Counted from the stretch's first letter, positions 1 through 7,147 are shown. The stretch: 10,620 bases of DNA from CAJQND01 sp051010055 (GCA_051010055.1 JBPCVY010000001.1:1-10620); one strand, 5' to 3'. Numbers and translations: made by a program. The notes: generated by a model from the letters alone, not told the origin.

Positions 1-284
1 TGGCGAGCGAAGTGGGGCCCTACAATGTACGGGTCAACGCCATATGCCCCGGGTCGGTTTCAGGCCCGCGTATGGACAGGGTCATCACCGCAGAGGCCAA
101 GGCTGCCGGCCGGCCTGAAGAAGATGTTCGGGCTGACTACACCAAGAGTGTCTCAATGCGCCGGTTTGTCGAACCTGAAGAGATTGCAGATATGGCAGTG
201 TTCCTTGCCTCCCCCAGTGCGAAAATGGTCTCAGGCGAGGCGATTTCCGTCGACGGCCACGCAGAAATCTACCATTCGGAGTGA
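1..284 (+). CDS. Short-chain dehydrogenase/reductase (SDR), C-terminal fragment
   Basis: This is the 3' end of a gene that begins before the window; the open frame (codons from base 3) has 93 codons before TGA at 282-284. The visible part starts near the end of the SDR active-site helix with the conserved stretch VRVNAICPG, then a variable substrate loop, then the usual C-terminal elements PEEIADMAVFLAS and SGEAISVDG. The catalytic Tyr-x-x-x-Lys and the nucleotide-binding glycine motif lie upstream and cannot be seen. The family oxidises or reduces hydroxyl/keto groups with NAD(P). In this setting a 3-hydroxyacyl-CoA dehydrogenase or similar alcohol dehydrogenase role is reasonable, but it is inference. 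The family's usual VDGG end reads VDGH here. The GTG at base 12 is internal, not the start. The gene sits 3 nt before the FrhB-family gene, so the two are probably co-transcribed. Confidence 0.9.
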   Translation, partial: ASEVGPYNVRVNAICPGSVSGPRMDRVITAEAKAAGRPEEDVRADYTKSVSMRRFVEPEEIADMAVFLASPSAKMVSGEAISVDGHAEIYHSE

Positions 285-287
285 ACG

Positions 288-1544
288 ATGCAGGCACGTA
301 TCACCAGTACGGACGACATTGTTCAAGACGGCTTGTTCATTTCGTGCGGGTTGTGCGCCGCGATTGCTGGTCCTGCGCAACTGGAAATGGGCTGGACCCA
401 AGAAGGACGGCTGCGGCCAATCGTGCAAGCACCTCTTGATAGCAAGGCGCTCAGCACAATTGAAGCTGTTTGCCCCGGACTTTCGAATGCTGGGGTGACG
501 CAAAATGAGGCAGCGGAAGAAGCCGAATGCGACAGCGTATGGGGTTGGGTATCGGACGGTTTCATTACTTGGGCGGGTGATGACGAAGTGCGGTTTAAAA
601 GTTCAGCCGGAGGGGCGCTCAATGCCCTTTCTATCCACCTTCTGGATAGCGGTGAGGTGAACTTTGTTCTGCACACGGGCCCGGACCCAGAACGCCCTGC
701 ACGTTCGAAATGGCGCATATCGCGCACTCGTGAGGACGTGCTCGGGGCAAAGGGTTCGCGCTATGGACCATCCGCGCCGCTTGAGGGCTTGGAAGAAGTA
801 CTGACATTGGATGAGCCTTTCGCATTCGTCGGCAAGCCTTGCGATGTTGGCGCGCTGCGGCTGTATGCCAAGCGAAATGAACGCCTGGCGAAGCTCTGCA
901 AATACCGGCTTGCATTAGTGTGTGGCGGTGCATCGGAGTTTGGCAAAACAAAAGCAGTGCTCGATATCTGGAACGTGGATGAAGACGATATTTCCATGTT
1001 GCGCTATCGCGGCCGGGGAAATCCCGGCCCTATGCGGATGGAAACCAGCGATGGCCGCAGCTTTGAAATCTCCTATGGCGAATTGTGGGAAGATGAAGCC
1101 ACCTGGCAACTTCAACACCGCTGCAAGATTTGCCCTGATGCGATTGGGGAGGCTGCCGATGTCATTGCCATGGATTGCTGGCCTGGCGGCAGCCCTTCTG
1201 GCGAGGACGATGGTTTTAACGCCCTCGTAACCCGCACAGACAAAGGAAACGCGCTTGCAGCTTCGGCAATCAAAGCAGGCGCACTTGTGCTCGGGGAAAA
1301 AGTGGGGGTTGAGGAAATGAGCCTCTATCAACCCCATCAAGTGCGCAAGAAAAACGCACTGTGGGCCCGCCTTGCAGGGCAGCGGGCTGCGGGTTTGCGC
1401 ACCATGGACACCGGCAATTTGCGCATCGCGGACCTGCCCCGCAGGCAAGCTTATGCGCAGCTCATTGCGCAGGCACGAGGCACGAAACTTCGTGCGAAAC
1501 AGGGCCGTATCTCCGAACCGGCACCAAAACCCAAGATGGAATAA
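288..1544 (+). CDS. FrhB-family (coenzyme F420 hydrogenase/dehydrogenase beta-subunit-like) flavin/Fe-S oxidoreductase
   Basis: A 418-residue protein starting at ATG 288, with GGAG at 278-281 as ribosome binding site overlapping the previous stop. Features in order: a Cys-Gly-x-Cys pair (C20, C23), a VCPG element with C62, an SAGGALNAL segment near 106-114, the family's GSRYGPS block at about 156-162, VGKPCD at 181-186 (C185), VCGG at 211-214, RGRGNPGP at 241-248, and a C-x-x-C-x-D motif (C279, C282, D284) followed by the AADV element. This order is typical of the FrhB/FdhB N- and C-terminal domains, which bind FAD and a [4Fe-4S] cluster. Members include F420-reducing hydrogenase and formate dehydrogenase beta subunits and also F420-independent, ferredoxin-using reductases such as the divinyl chlorophyllide reductase BciB. 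No membrane segment or signal peptide is seen. The N-terminal cysteine motif has fewer cysteines than a full ferredoxin domain. Its place between an SDR and an acyl-CoA dehydrogenase suggests a redox role in the same pathway; the electron donor or acceptor is unknown. Confidence 0.85.
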   Translation: MQARITSTDDIVQDGLFISCGLCAAIAGPAQLEMGWTQEGRLRPIVQAPLDSKALSTIEAVCPGLSNAGVTQNEAAEEAECDSVWGWVSDGFITWAGDDEVRFKSSAGGALNALSIHLLDSGEVNFVLHTGPDPERPARSKWRISRTREDVLGAKGSRYGPSAPLEGLEEVLTLDEPFAFVGKPCDVGALRLYAKRNERLAKLCKYRLALVCGGASEFGKTKAVLDIWNVDEDDISMLRYRGRGNPGPMRMETSDGRSFEISYGELWEDEATWQLQHRCKICPDAIGEAADVIAMDCWPGGSPSGEDDGFNALVTRTDKGNALAASAIKAGALVLGEKVGVEEMSLYQPHQVRKKNALWARLAGQRAAGLRTMDTGNLRIADLPRRQAYAQLIAQARGTKLRAKQGRISEPAPKPKME

Positions 1545-1548
1545 AGCT

Positions 1549-2712
1549 ATGCAGTTCGAACTTACCGAAGAACAGCGCATGATTGTGGAGACAACACGTG
1601 CGTTTGTGGAAAATGAGCTTTACCCGCACGAAGCGGAAGTGGAACGCACCGGCATTTTGCGCCCGGAACTTGTTGATGAACTCCAGGCAAAGGCGATTGA
1701 GGCGGGCCTTTACGCGGCCAATATGCCGGAAGAAGCAGGCGGCGCAGGCCTTGATACCCTGACTTGGGTTTTGTTCGAAAAAGAGCTTGGCCGGGCCAAC
1801 TATGCGCTGCATTGGACATGTGTTGCCCGCCCTTCAAACATTCTCATGGCGGCGGAAGGCGAGCAGCGTGAAAAATATCTGTTCCCCTGTGTACGCGGTG
1901 AAAAAATCGACTGCATGGCGATGACCGAACCAGGCGCTGGCTCAGACTTGCGCGGCATGAAAACCACCGCAGTGCGTGATGGCGATGATTGGGTCATCAA
2001 CGGCACCAAGCACTTCATAAGCCATGCAGATGTAGCTGATTTCGTCATTCTCTATGCCGCCTCTGGTGAAGAAGACACCCCGCGCGGCAAGAAGAAGCTC
2101 ATTACCTCGTTCTTTGTCGACCGTGACCATCCCGGCTTCACCACCCGGCCCGGTTACAACAATGTCTCCCACCGCGGCTACACCAACTCAATTCTCGAGT
2201 TTGATGATTGCCGCATTCCCGACAACCAACGACTGGGAAAAGTGCATGAAGGCTTCGTAGTGGCCAATGAATGGCTGGGCGCCACCCGCCTGCAGGTGGC
2301 GGCGACCTGCCTTGGCCGAGCCGAACGGGCAATGGAGCACGCGTTGCAGTGGGCGGTGGACCGGGAGCAGTTCGGCCAGCAGATCGGCAAGTTCCAGGGG
2401 GTTTCATTCAAACTTGCGGATATGGCAACGGAGATGAAAGCGGCCGAACTTCTCACTCTTGAGGCTGCCTGGAAATATGACCAGGGCACCGCGAGCGATG
2501 CGGATATGGCAATGGCCAAGCCCAAAGCAACCGAAATGCTGGCCATGGTTTCAGATGAAGCCATACAAATCCACGGCGGCATGGGTGTTATGGACGAGCT
2601 TCCTCTTGAGCGCATTTGGCGCGATGCCCGCATTGAGCGCATTTGGGAAGGCACCAGCGAAATCCAGCGCCATATTATCTCGCGCGGACTTTTGCGCCCC
2701 CTCGGTGGCTGA
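1549..2712 (+). CDS. Acyl-CoA dehydrogenase (medium size, FAD-dependent)
   Basis: A 387-residue protein, the usual length for single-domain-set acyl-CoA dehydrogenases. It would oxidise an acyl-CoA to the trans-2-enoyl-CoA and pass electrons to electron-transfer flavoprotein. Seen in order: N-terminal helical domain beginning FELTEEQRMIVE; the flavin-binding signature AMTEPGAGSD at 124-133 and WVINGTKHFIS at 148-158; the REQFGQQIGKFQ segment at 272-283; QIHGGMGVMD at 340-349; and RIWEGTSEIQR at 364-374, where E367 occupies the catalytic base position used by short/medium-chain enzymes. ATG 1549 is chosen because the family's N-terminus begins there; the open frame extends upstream to 1372 but that part lies inside the FrhB gene. 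The gap to the FrhB stop is 4 nt. E. coli CaiA, from memory, lacks Glu at the catalytic position, so this is more likely a true dehydrogenase than a CaiA-type reductase. Chain-length specificity cannot be read from the sequence. Confidence 0.95.
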   Translation: MQFELTEEQRMIVETTRAFVENELYPHEAEVERTGILRPELVDELQAKAIEAGLYAANMPEEAGGAGLDTLTWVLFEKELGRANYALHWTCVARPSNILMAAEGEQREKYLFPCVRGEKIDCMAMTEPGAGSDLRGMKTTAVRDGDDWVINGTKHFISHADVADFVILYAASGEEDTPRGKKKLITSFFVDRDHPGFTTRPGYNNVSHRGYTNSILEFDDCRIPDNQRLGKVHEGFVVANEWLGATRLQVAATCLGRAERAMEHALQWAVDREQFGQQIGKFQGVSFKLADMATEMKAAELLTLEAAWKYDQGTASDADMAMAKPKATEMLAMVSDEAIQIHGGMGVMDELPLERIWRDARIERIWEGTSEIQRHIISRGLLRPLGG

Positions 2713-2723
2713 GGCCTACAGAA

Positions 2724-4763
2724 ATGGCGCTTCTTACCCGTTTGTTCTCGCCCAAGTCCATCGCCATTATCGGCGGGCGCATTGCAGAAAGCGTCGTCGT
2801 CGAGCTCAGAAAGCTCGGTTATGGGGGCGATATCTGGCCGGTTAATCCTAACCGGGAAAATATGGATGGGATTGTCTGCTTCAAAAGCATTCAAGCATTG
2901 CCCGGCGTTCCCGATGCCGCCTATATCGCCGTTTCCCGTGAACCAACGGTTGAACTGGTTCAAGAACTTGCCGCCATGGGCGCAGGCGGTGCGATTTGCC
3001 ATGCATCAGGTTTTTCTGAGTTGGGCGAAAACGGCAAAAATCTCACCCAGAAACTGCTTGATGCCGCAGGAGGCATGCCCGTTCTGGGGCCTAATTGCTG
3101 GGGGCTTTTGAACCTGATCGACAAGACGGCCATGTGGCCGGACTTTCATGGCTGCAAGCCGGTGGATAGCGGCGTTGCCATCATCAGCCAGTCCGGAAAC
3201 ATGTCGATAAACTACACGATGCAGCAGCGCGGGCTGCCCATTGCCTATGTGGTCAATCTCGGCAACCAGGCCATGCTGGATGCCAATGACTGTATTGAGG
3301 CCTTCCTTGATGAGCCTCGGGTCACCGCCATTGGCATTCATGTAGAGGGTTTGCGCGATACTGCACGGTTTTCCGAACTTGCGCTTAAAGCACGAGCACG
3401 CGGCGTGCCGCTGGTGGCCCTTAAATCAGGCGCTTCAGAAAAAGGCGCACGGGCAACCTTGAGCCACACGTCGACCCTTGCCGGGTCCGATGTTCTTTAT
3501 GATGCCCTGTTTGCCCGGTGTGCCGTGGCCCGGGCCCGTTCGGTTCCGGCTTTTTTGGAGATGCTGAAACTGTTCTCTCTTTTCGGCCCGTTAAGCGGTA
3601 ACAAAATCGCATCGCTCAGCTGTTCCGGCGGCGAGGCCTCGCTGATTGCCGACAGGTCAGAGAACCTGTCCGTCACCTTCCCCGAACTCACCCCAAACCA
3701 TGCCGAAGTGGTCCGCGCCACCTTGAACGACTATGTGGATGTCACCAATCCGCTCGATTATCACACCTTCATTTGGGGTAGGTTTGAGGAAATGAAGGCA
3801 ACCTATGGGGCCATGATGAAGGGCGCGTTCGACCTCACCGCCCTTGTGTTCGATTATCCGCGCAAAGACCGCTCGAAAACCGGCGATTATGATGAAGCGC
3901 TTCGTGCTTGGAGTGAGGCGGCAGAGGAAACCGGCGCGAAAACAGCAATTATTGCAACCCTGCCGGAATGCATGCCCGAATCAGTGGCGGAGCAGCTTTA
4001 TGCAGCCGGCATTGCCCCATTGTCCGGAATGGAAGAAGCCCTTGATGCCATTGAGGCCGCCGCCAAACTTTCAAATACGGGCGGCGAGGCCATCAGGCGT
4101 TCCAGAGACTATCCGGACAATGTGCAAACCCTGGATGAGTGGGAAAGCAAAGAGTTGCTAAAAGCAGCTGGCGTTCCGGCGCCAAAGGGCAAAACCGTCA
4201 CGGCAGCAGAAGCTGGAGATGCGGCAGAAGAAATCGGATTTCCCGTCGCCATGAAGGCAATTGGCGAAGGGCTGGAGCACAAGAGCGAGGCCGGTGGAGT
4301 AATGCTCAATCTCACCACCCGCCCAGCTGTTGAAGATGCAGCGGAAAAACTCAGCAAGCTTTCATCCGCATTGCTGATTGAAGAAATGGTCACTGATGCG
4401 GTTGTCGAACTTATCATTGGCATTGACCGTGATAGGCAATTCGGCCCTTATCTCGTGGTTGGCGCGGGCGGCGTTCTGGTGGAGATTTTGCGCGACAGCG
4501 AGGCCCTTCTTTTGCCCCCATCGCGGCAGGAAATTGAAACGGCATTGCGCAAGCTCAAGATGTTCCCGCTCTTAGAAGGGTATCGCGGCAACCCGCCCGG
4601 CGATCTTGAAGCGGCGATCGACGCTATTGCAGCAGTTGCGCAGTTTACAATGGATCATTGGGACAATGTGGCCGAAATTGACGTCAACCCAATGCTCATC
4701 CGCCCGAAGGGCAAGGGCGTGGTGGCGGCTGATGCACTGATCAGATTGAGGAAAGATACATGA
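2724..4763 (+). CDS. NDP-forming acid-CoA ligase (acetyl-CoA synthetase ADP-forming family, fused alpha-beta)
   Basis: A 679-residue protein that would activate a carboxylic acid with CoA and ATP, giving acyl-CoA, ADP and phosphate through a phosphohistidine. Domains in order: CoA-binding Rossmann domain (about 5-135; SPKSIAIIGG at 9-18, VNPN at 40-43, ICHASGFSE at 91-99, LGPNCWG at 121-127); succinyl-CoA ligase-like domains (about 148-450) with SQSGN at 155-159 and SHTSTLAGSD at 247-256, where H248 matches the phosphorylated histidine; and an ATP-grasp domain (about 470-675) with EHKSEAGGV at 518-526 (H519, likely the second relay histidine), VVGAGG at 578-583 and EIDVNPML at 651-658. The alpha and beta parts are fused in the order found in many bacterial members. 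Start ATG 2724 follows a GAGG at 2711-2714 that overlaps the previous stop; the open frame reaching back to 2643 lies inside the acyl-CoA dehydrogenase gene. Substrate unknown. The 3' end overlaps the next gene by ATGA. Confidence 0.93.
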   Translation: MALLTRLFSPKSIAIIGGRIAESVVVELRKLGYGGDIWPVNPNRENMDGIVCFKSIQALPGVPDAAYIAVSREPTVELVQELAAMGAGGAICHASGFSELGENGKNLTQKLLDAAGGMPVLGPNCWGLLNLIDKTAMWPDFHGCKPVDSGVAIISQSGNMSINYTMQQRGLPIAYVVNLGNQAMLDANDCIEAFLDEPRVTAIGIHVEGLRDTARFSELALKARARGVPLVALKSGASEKGARATLSHTSTLAGSDVLYDALFARCAVARARSVPAFLEMLKLFSLFGPLSGNKIASLSCSGGEASLIADRSENLSVTFPELTPNHAEVVRATLNDYVDVTNPLDYHTFIWGRFEEMKATYGAMMKGAFDLTALVFDYPRKDRSKTGDYDEALRAWSEAAEETGAKTAIIATLPECMPESVAEQLYAAGIAPLSGMEEALDAIEAAAKLSNTGGEAIRRSRDYPDNVQTLDEWESKELLKAAGVPAPKGKTVTAAEAGDAAEEIGFPVAMKAIGEGLEHKSEAGGVMLNLTTRPAVEDAAEKLSKLSSALLIEEMVTDAVVELIIGIDRDRQFGPYLVVGAGGVLVEILRDSEALLLPPSRQEIETALRKLKMFPLLEGYRGNPPGDLEAAIDAIAAVAQFTMDHWDNVAEIDVNPMLIRPKGKGVVAADALIRLRKDT

Positions 4764-5542
4764 GCGAACCAATCAAAACGGAACGGCGCGGCAAGGTGCT
4801 GGAAGTCACCATCGACAGGCCCAAGGCAAATGCAATTGATGCGCAGACCAGCCGTATTATGGGCGATATCTTCGCCAGATTCCGTGACGACCCGGAATTG
4901 CGCGCTGCAATCCTTACGGCCGCGGGCGAGCGCTTTTTCTGTCCCGGCTGGGACCTCAAGGCAGCAGCTGAGGGCGAAGCGCCTGATTCAGACTATGGCG
5001 TTGGCGGCTTCGGCGGCCTTCAAGAGTTGCCGGGGCTCGGGAAACCCGTGGTAGCTGCCGTAAACGGGCTGGCCTATGGCGGCGGATTTGAGATCATGAT
5101 TTCATGCGACATTATCATTGCCGCCGAGCACGCCACCTTCGCCTTGCCGGAAATCAGATCAGGCACAATTGCTGATGCCGCAGCCATAAAGCTGCCCCGC
5201 CGCATCCCCTACCACGTGGCAATGGAAATGCTGTTCACCGGGCGTGTCATTGATGTTGAAGAGGCAAAACACTGGGGGCTAGTGAACGAAATCGTGCCGG
5301 CGGAAAATCTTATTGAACGGGCCCGTGAAGTGGCCAATTTATTGGCGTCCGGACCACCTCTCGTTTACGCCGCGATTAAAGAGGTAGATCGTGAAACCTC
5401 CCACATATCGATTGCCCAGGCTTTCGATATGGTGACCAACCGCAAGCTGAAGTCCATCGACACCCTTTATGCATCAGATGACCAGCTTGAAGGTGCGCGC
5501 GCATTTGCGGAAAAGCGCGATCCTGTCTGGAAAGGAAAGTAG
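4760..5542 (+). CDS. caiD: Enoyl-CoA hydratase/crotonase closely resembling CaiD (crotonobetainyl-CoA hydratase)
   Basis: A 260-residue crotonase-superfamily protein with the normal length. It should add water to an enoyl-CoA. It carries several stretches that I recall as characteristic of E. coli CaiD: PKANAID at 21-27, FRDDPELR at 41-48, GWDLKAAAEGEAPD at 63-76, GGGFE at 107-111, FALPE at 127-131 and the C-terminal AFAEKRDPVWKGK. Two glutamates, E111 and E131, fall at the positions of the two catalytic glutamates of the family and have the same numbering as in CaiD. The loop after E131 reads TIADAAAIKLP, without the glycine pair usual in the family. ATG 4760 overlaps the ligase stop (ATGA), with GAGGAAAG starting at 4748 as ribosome binding site, so translation is probably coupled. 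CaiD acts on crotonobetainyl-CoA/L-carnitinyl-CoA; the resemblance is strong but substrate transfer is inference, and no CaiB-type CoA-transferase is visible here. A general short-chain enoyl-CoA hydratase is the alternative. Confidence 0.9.
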   Translation: MSEPIKTERRGKVLEVTIDRPKANAIDAQTSRIMGDIFARFRDDPELRAAILTAAGERFFCPGWDLKAAAEGEAPDSDYGVGGFGGLQELPGLGKPVVAAVNGLAYGGGFEIMISCDIIIAAEHATFALPEIRSGTIADAAAIKLPRRIPYHVAMEMLFTGRVIDVEEAKHWGLVNEIVPAENLIERAREVANLLASGPPLVYAAIKEVDRETSHISIAQAFDMVTNRKLKSIDTLYASDDQLEGARAFAEKRDPVWKGK

Positions 5543-5582
5543 GTCCAGGCTCAAAGTTATCCAACGCCTCTCCCGGGCTTGC

Positions 5583-5612
5583 TTGAACCCGCCAGACTTT
5601 CGCGCATAAAAT
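5583..5612 (+). promoter_or_regulatory. Candidate sigma70-type promoter for the permease gene
   Basis: TTGAAC at 5583-5588 (4 of 6 to TTGACA) and TAAAAT at 5607-5612 (5 of 6 to TATAAT) are separated by 18 nt. The predicted transcript start near 5619 leaves a leader of about 33 nt before the permease ATG. The 109-nt gap is the longest in the window and the only one long enough, together with the 89-nt gap after the permease, to hold a promoter. Read by eye only. Confidence 0.45.
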
Positions 5613-5628
5613 ATTCAAATATTTTATG
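5605..5628. promoter_or_regulatory. Perfect 24-nt palindrome, probable repressor operator
   Basis: Two 11-bp arms, CATAAAATATT and AATATTTTATG, are exact reverse complements around a CA centre. All eleven pairs match. The site overlaps the proposed -10 box and transcript start of the permease promoter, where a bound dimeric regulator would block RNA polymerase. It is very AT-rich against GC-rich surroundings. A terminator is unlikely: the loop would be only 2 nt, the stem holds almost no G or C, and no T-run follows. The regulator family cannot be named from the site alone. Confidence 0.6.
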
Positions 5629-5651
5629 TCTAAGTTTTGGGGGGAAACAAA

Positions 5652-7058
5652 ATGGCTATGGACACATCCATCGGCACACCGGAGCAAATGCGCGATCCGG
5701 ATTTTACGCCACCTCTGGCAAAAGCAATTCCATTAGGTATCCAGCACGTTCTGGCAATGTTTATTTCAAACGTCACACCGGCGATTATCGTCGCCGGTGC
5801 GGCAGGGTTTGGGTTCGGGTCGAACTCTCCGGACTTCCCGGAAATGATCTACATGATCCAGATGTCCATGTTCTTTGCAGGGGTTGCAACGCTATTGCAG
5901 ACAATTGGCTTCGGCCCTGTGGGCGCACGCCTTCCGGTGGTTCAGGGAACAAGTTTTGCCTTCCTGCCGATTATGATCCCGCTGGTTGCCGGCAAAGGGA
6001 TTGAGGCCATGCCGGCACTGTTCGGCGGCGTACTTATCGGTGGATTGTTCCACACAATTCTTGGCTTTTTCATCGGCCGCATCCGCTTTGCCCTGCCACC
6101 GCTTGTTACCGGGCTTGTTGTTCTCATGATCGGCCTGATGCTGGTAAAGGTGGGCATTCAGTATGCTGCTGGCGGCATACCAGCCATGGACAAGCCTGAA
6201 TTCGGCAGCCTTTTGAACTGGTCGATCGCGCTCCTTGTCATAGTGGTGACGCTGATCTTGAAGTTCTTCACCCGTGGCATGTGGTCGGTTGCCGCTGTCT
6301 TGATAGGTCTGCTTGCCGGATATCTTGTCTCTCTTGCCCTGGGCATGGTGAATTTCAACAGCGTCGGCAAAGCATCGGTTTTCGCCGTTCCGCAACCTTT
6401 CCACTTCGGCTTCGAATTCAGCGTGGCCGCGGTTATTGGTTTCTGCCTCATGGCATTTGTTTCTGCAGTGGAAACTGTTGGTGATGTTTCCGGCATCGCC
6501 AAGGGTGGCGCAGGCCGCGAGGCTACAGAAGAAGAAATTGTCGGTGCAACGTTTGCAGATGGCGTCGGCTCGGCTGTTGCCGGTATCTTTGGCGGCTTGC
6601 CAAACACATCTTTCAGTCAGAACGTTGGCCTGGTTGCCATGACCGGCCTGATGAGCCGGCAGGTTGTCACCTGTGGCGCCATTTTGCTTATCGTCGCCGG
6701 GCTCATCCCGAAAATCGGCGCCATCATTACAACCATTCCCATTGAGGTTTTGGGTGGTGGGGTTATCGTCATGTTCGGCATGGTGGCGGCAGCGGGCATC
6801 TCCATGCTGTCCGATGTAAACTGGAACCGCCGCAACATGGTGATTTTCGCGGTGTCGCTGTCTATCGGCCTTGGCCTGCAGATGGTTCCCAAATCAATGC
6901 AATACCTGCCAGACACGGCTCATATCTTGATGACATCTGGGCTGCTGCCAGCAGCATTTATCGCCATTGTGTTGAACCTCATCCTGCCTGAAGAGCTTGG
7001 CGAGGATCAGACAGAGGAAATTGCAGGCGGCCACGCCGGACACAAGGACGAAAACTGA
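5652..7058 (+). CDS. NCS2/NAT-family nucleobase:cation symporter (xanthine/urate-type permease)
   Basis: A 468-residue, very hydrophobic inner-membrane protein with many membrane segments, as expected for the 14-helix NCS2 fold. Family marks: LGIQHVLAMF at 28-37 (H32 in helix 1), VVQGTSFAFLP at 96-106, SAVETVGDVSGIAKG at 271-285 with E274 at the substrate-binding acidic position, and GGLPNTSFSQNVGLVAMTG at 314-332. The last contains the NAT signature Q-N-x-G-x4-T-[RKG] (Q323 to G332). The QN...TG form is the kind found in xanthine and uric-acid transporters rather than the EN...TR form of uracil permeases. The C-terminal tail is hydrophilic and acidic, with a His-rich GGHAGHKDEN end. ATG 5652 is preferred: six G at 5639-5644 give a ribosome binding site 7 nt upstream. 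An in-frame TTG at 5637 would leave that site inside the gene. The protein could import the substrate handled by the flanking CoA genes, or be a purine transporter that merely sits here. Confidence 0.9.
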   Translation: MAMDTSIGTPEQMRDPDFTPPLAKAIPLGIQHVLAMFISNVTPAIIVAGAAGFGFGSNSPDFPEMIYMIQMSMFFAGVATLLQTIGFGPVGARLPVVQGTSFAFLPIMIPLVAGKGIEAMPALFGGVLIGGLFHTILGFFIGRIRFALPPLVTGLVVLMIGLMLVKVGIQYAAGGIPAMDKPEFGSLLNWSIALLVIVVTLILKFFTRGMWSVAAVLIGLLAGYLVSLALGMVNFNSVGKASVFAVPQPFHFGFEFSVAAVIGFCLMAFVSAVETVGDVSGIAKGGAGREATEEEIVGATFADGVGSAVAGIFGGLPNTSFSQNVGLVAMTGLMSRQVVTCGAILLIVAGLIPKIGAIITTIPIEVLGGGVIVMFGMVAAAGISMLSDVNWNRRNMVIFAVSLSIGLGLQMVPKSMQYLPDTAHILMTSGLLPAAFIAIVLNLILPEELGEDQTEEIAGGHAGHKDEN

Positions 7059-7147
7059 CACAACCGTGTATGGCCTGCTCTTGGCATCGCTTTGAGCCTG
7101 TGCAATTCTTGGCCGGGGCGCCGGGAATAAATAAAAACAGGCAGGCG
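7059..7147. other. 89-nt gap between permease and fadE, weak promoter-like pair
   Basis: The gap holds no gene. TTGGCA at 7081-7086 (5 of 6 to the -35 consensus) and AATTCT at 7104-7109 (3 of 6 to the -10 consensus) are 17 nt apart and could start a transcript for fadE, but the -10 match is poor. No convincing hairpin plus T-run terminator for the permease transcript was found, so read-through from the permease gene remains possible. Confidence 0.25.

Noticed and set aside
25..498. Overlapping forward frame of 157 codons across the SDR end and FrhB start
   Set aside because: It spans two real genes in a different frame and has Arg/Ser/Pro-rich composition typical of an out-of-frame reading.
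288..1544. Calling the FrhB-family protein an actual F420-reducing hydrogenase subunit
   Set aside because: No hydrogenase large or small subunit genes are nearby and F420 use is not shown by the sequence; only family membership is supported.
915..1580. Open frame of 221 codons on the minus strand
   Set aside because: It is fully antisense to the FrhB-family gene, whose motifs are clear; it shows no domain or plausible ribosome binding site context.
2643..2723. Ligase start inside the acyl-CoA dehydrogenase gene
   Set aside because: The conserved CoA-binding domain starts just after ATG 2724 (LFSPKSIAIIG), and a GAGG lies at proper distance; the upstream extension is only the dehydrogenase C-terminus read in another frame.
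2178..3002. Open frame of 274 codons on the minus strand
   Set aside because: It lies opposite the strongly conserved acyl-CoA dehydrogenase and ligase genes, has no recognisable motif and looks like an antisense shadow of GC-rich codons.
5605..5628. Palindrome as a rho-independent terminator of the first operon
   Set aside because: Stem is nearly all A/T, the loop would be 2 nt and there is no T-run after it; an operator fits better.
5637..5651. TTG 5637 as the permease start
   Set aside because: It would add only five residues and place the G-rich ribosome binding site inside the coding region; ATG 5652 has correct spacing.
7059..7147. Terminator or small gene between the permease and fadE
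   Set aside because: No stem-loop followed by T residues and no small frame with a convincing ribosome binding site; the short extension of the fadE frame back to 7070 is not conserved-looking.
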